NCBI GenBank assembly: GCA_934130485.1
Contig: CAKOYE010000049.1
Location: 1-6,871 of the forward strand
DNA length: 6,871 nt
Direction: 5' to 3'
Origin: an uncultured Bacilli bacterium
GTDB lineage: Bacteria > Bacillota_I > Bacilli_A > RF39 > UBA660
Shown: positions 6,719-6,871 of the stretch, piece after piece
Position numbering within the stretch: the first letter of the stretch is position 1
Layout: each line of letters begins with the position of its first letter
Made by a program: the position numbers and the translations under genes
Notes under the pieces: generated by a model
The model's input: only the letters and a program-made list of their open reading frames with translations
Databases searched by the model: none
Told to the model about the DNA's origin: nothing

Positions 6719-6794
6719 TGGCGGTTCCGACGAGAATTGAACTCGCGATCTTCTGCGTGACAGGCAGACGTGATAACCGCTACACTACGGAACC
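6719..6794 (-). tRNA. tRNA-Asp (anticodon GUC)
   Basis: A 76-nt cloverleaf on the minus strand. Acceptor arms GGTTCCG and CGGAACC pair perfectly, and the anticodon stem TCTGC/GCAGA carries loop CTGTCAC. The discriminator is G, the bacterial tRNA-Asp identity base, and CCA is encoded. A single base separates it from the initiator tRNA. Confidence 0.96.
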
Positions 6795-6795
6795 A

Positions 6796-6871
<76 letters not shown>

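Overview
The window is strongly AT-rich, and every gene I can support lies on the minus strand. Strong AGGAGG-type ribosome binding sites, TTGANN/TATAAT promoters, CCA-encoding tRNA genes and a CmpB-family membrane protein point to a low-GC Gram-positive bacterium (Bacillota), perhaps an uncultured gut Bacilli/Erysipelotrichia/RF39-type or Clostridia lineage. UGA acts as a stop (it ends the ATPase gene) and tryptophans are TGG, so the mycoplasma code is not in use. The exact lineage cannot be fixed from this sequence.

In transcription order (high to low coordinate): (1) 6370-6871 is a packed array of six tRNA genes, initiator Met(CAU), Asp(GUC), Phe(GAA), Arg(ACG), Pro(UGG) and Ala(UGC), closed by an intrinsic terminator at 6333-6357. 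(2) 5559-6254 is a monocistronic CmpB-type (putative ABC transporter permease family) membrane protein with its own promoter and a terminator overlapping its stop codon. (3) 5510-272 is a tight three-gene operon behind a TGn-extended -10 promoter. It encodes a membrane-anchored TerB_N/TerB_C protein, a BrxD-like DUF2791 ATPase and an Lhr/BrxHI-like superfamily 2 helicase. (4) 206-1 is the 5' end of a small unidentified gene with its own promoter and a strong Shine-Dalgarno; it runs off the window.

The operon is the main interest. The order TerB protein, ATPase, helicase matches the anti-phage system Shango (sngA-sngB-sngC), whose parts are also related to BrxD and BrxHI of type 2 BREX. The likely arrangement is that the TerB protein senses or scaffolds, here apparently at the membrane through an N-terminal two-helix hairpin. 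The DUF2791 ATPase and the helicase would then act on phage or damaged DNA. The coupling signals (stop codon inside the next gene's ribosome binding site, then an ATGA overlap) imply the three proteins are made together. The position next to a tRNA array fits a genomic-island insertion, but I see no attachment-site duplication, integrase or transposase in the window. No region longer than 300 bases is without a gene.
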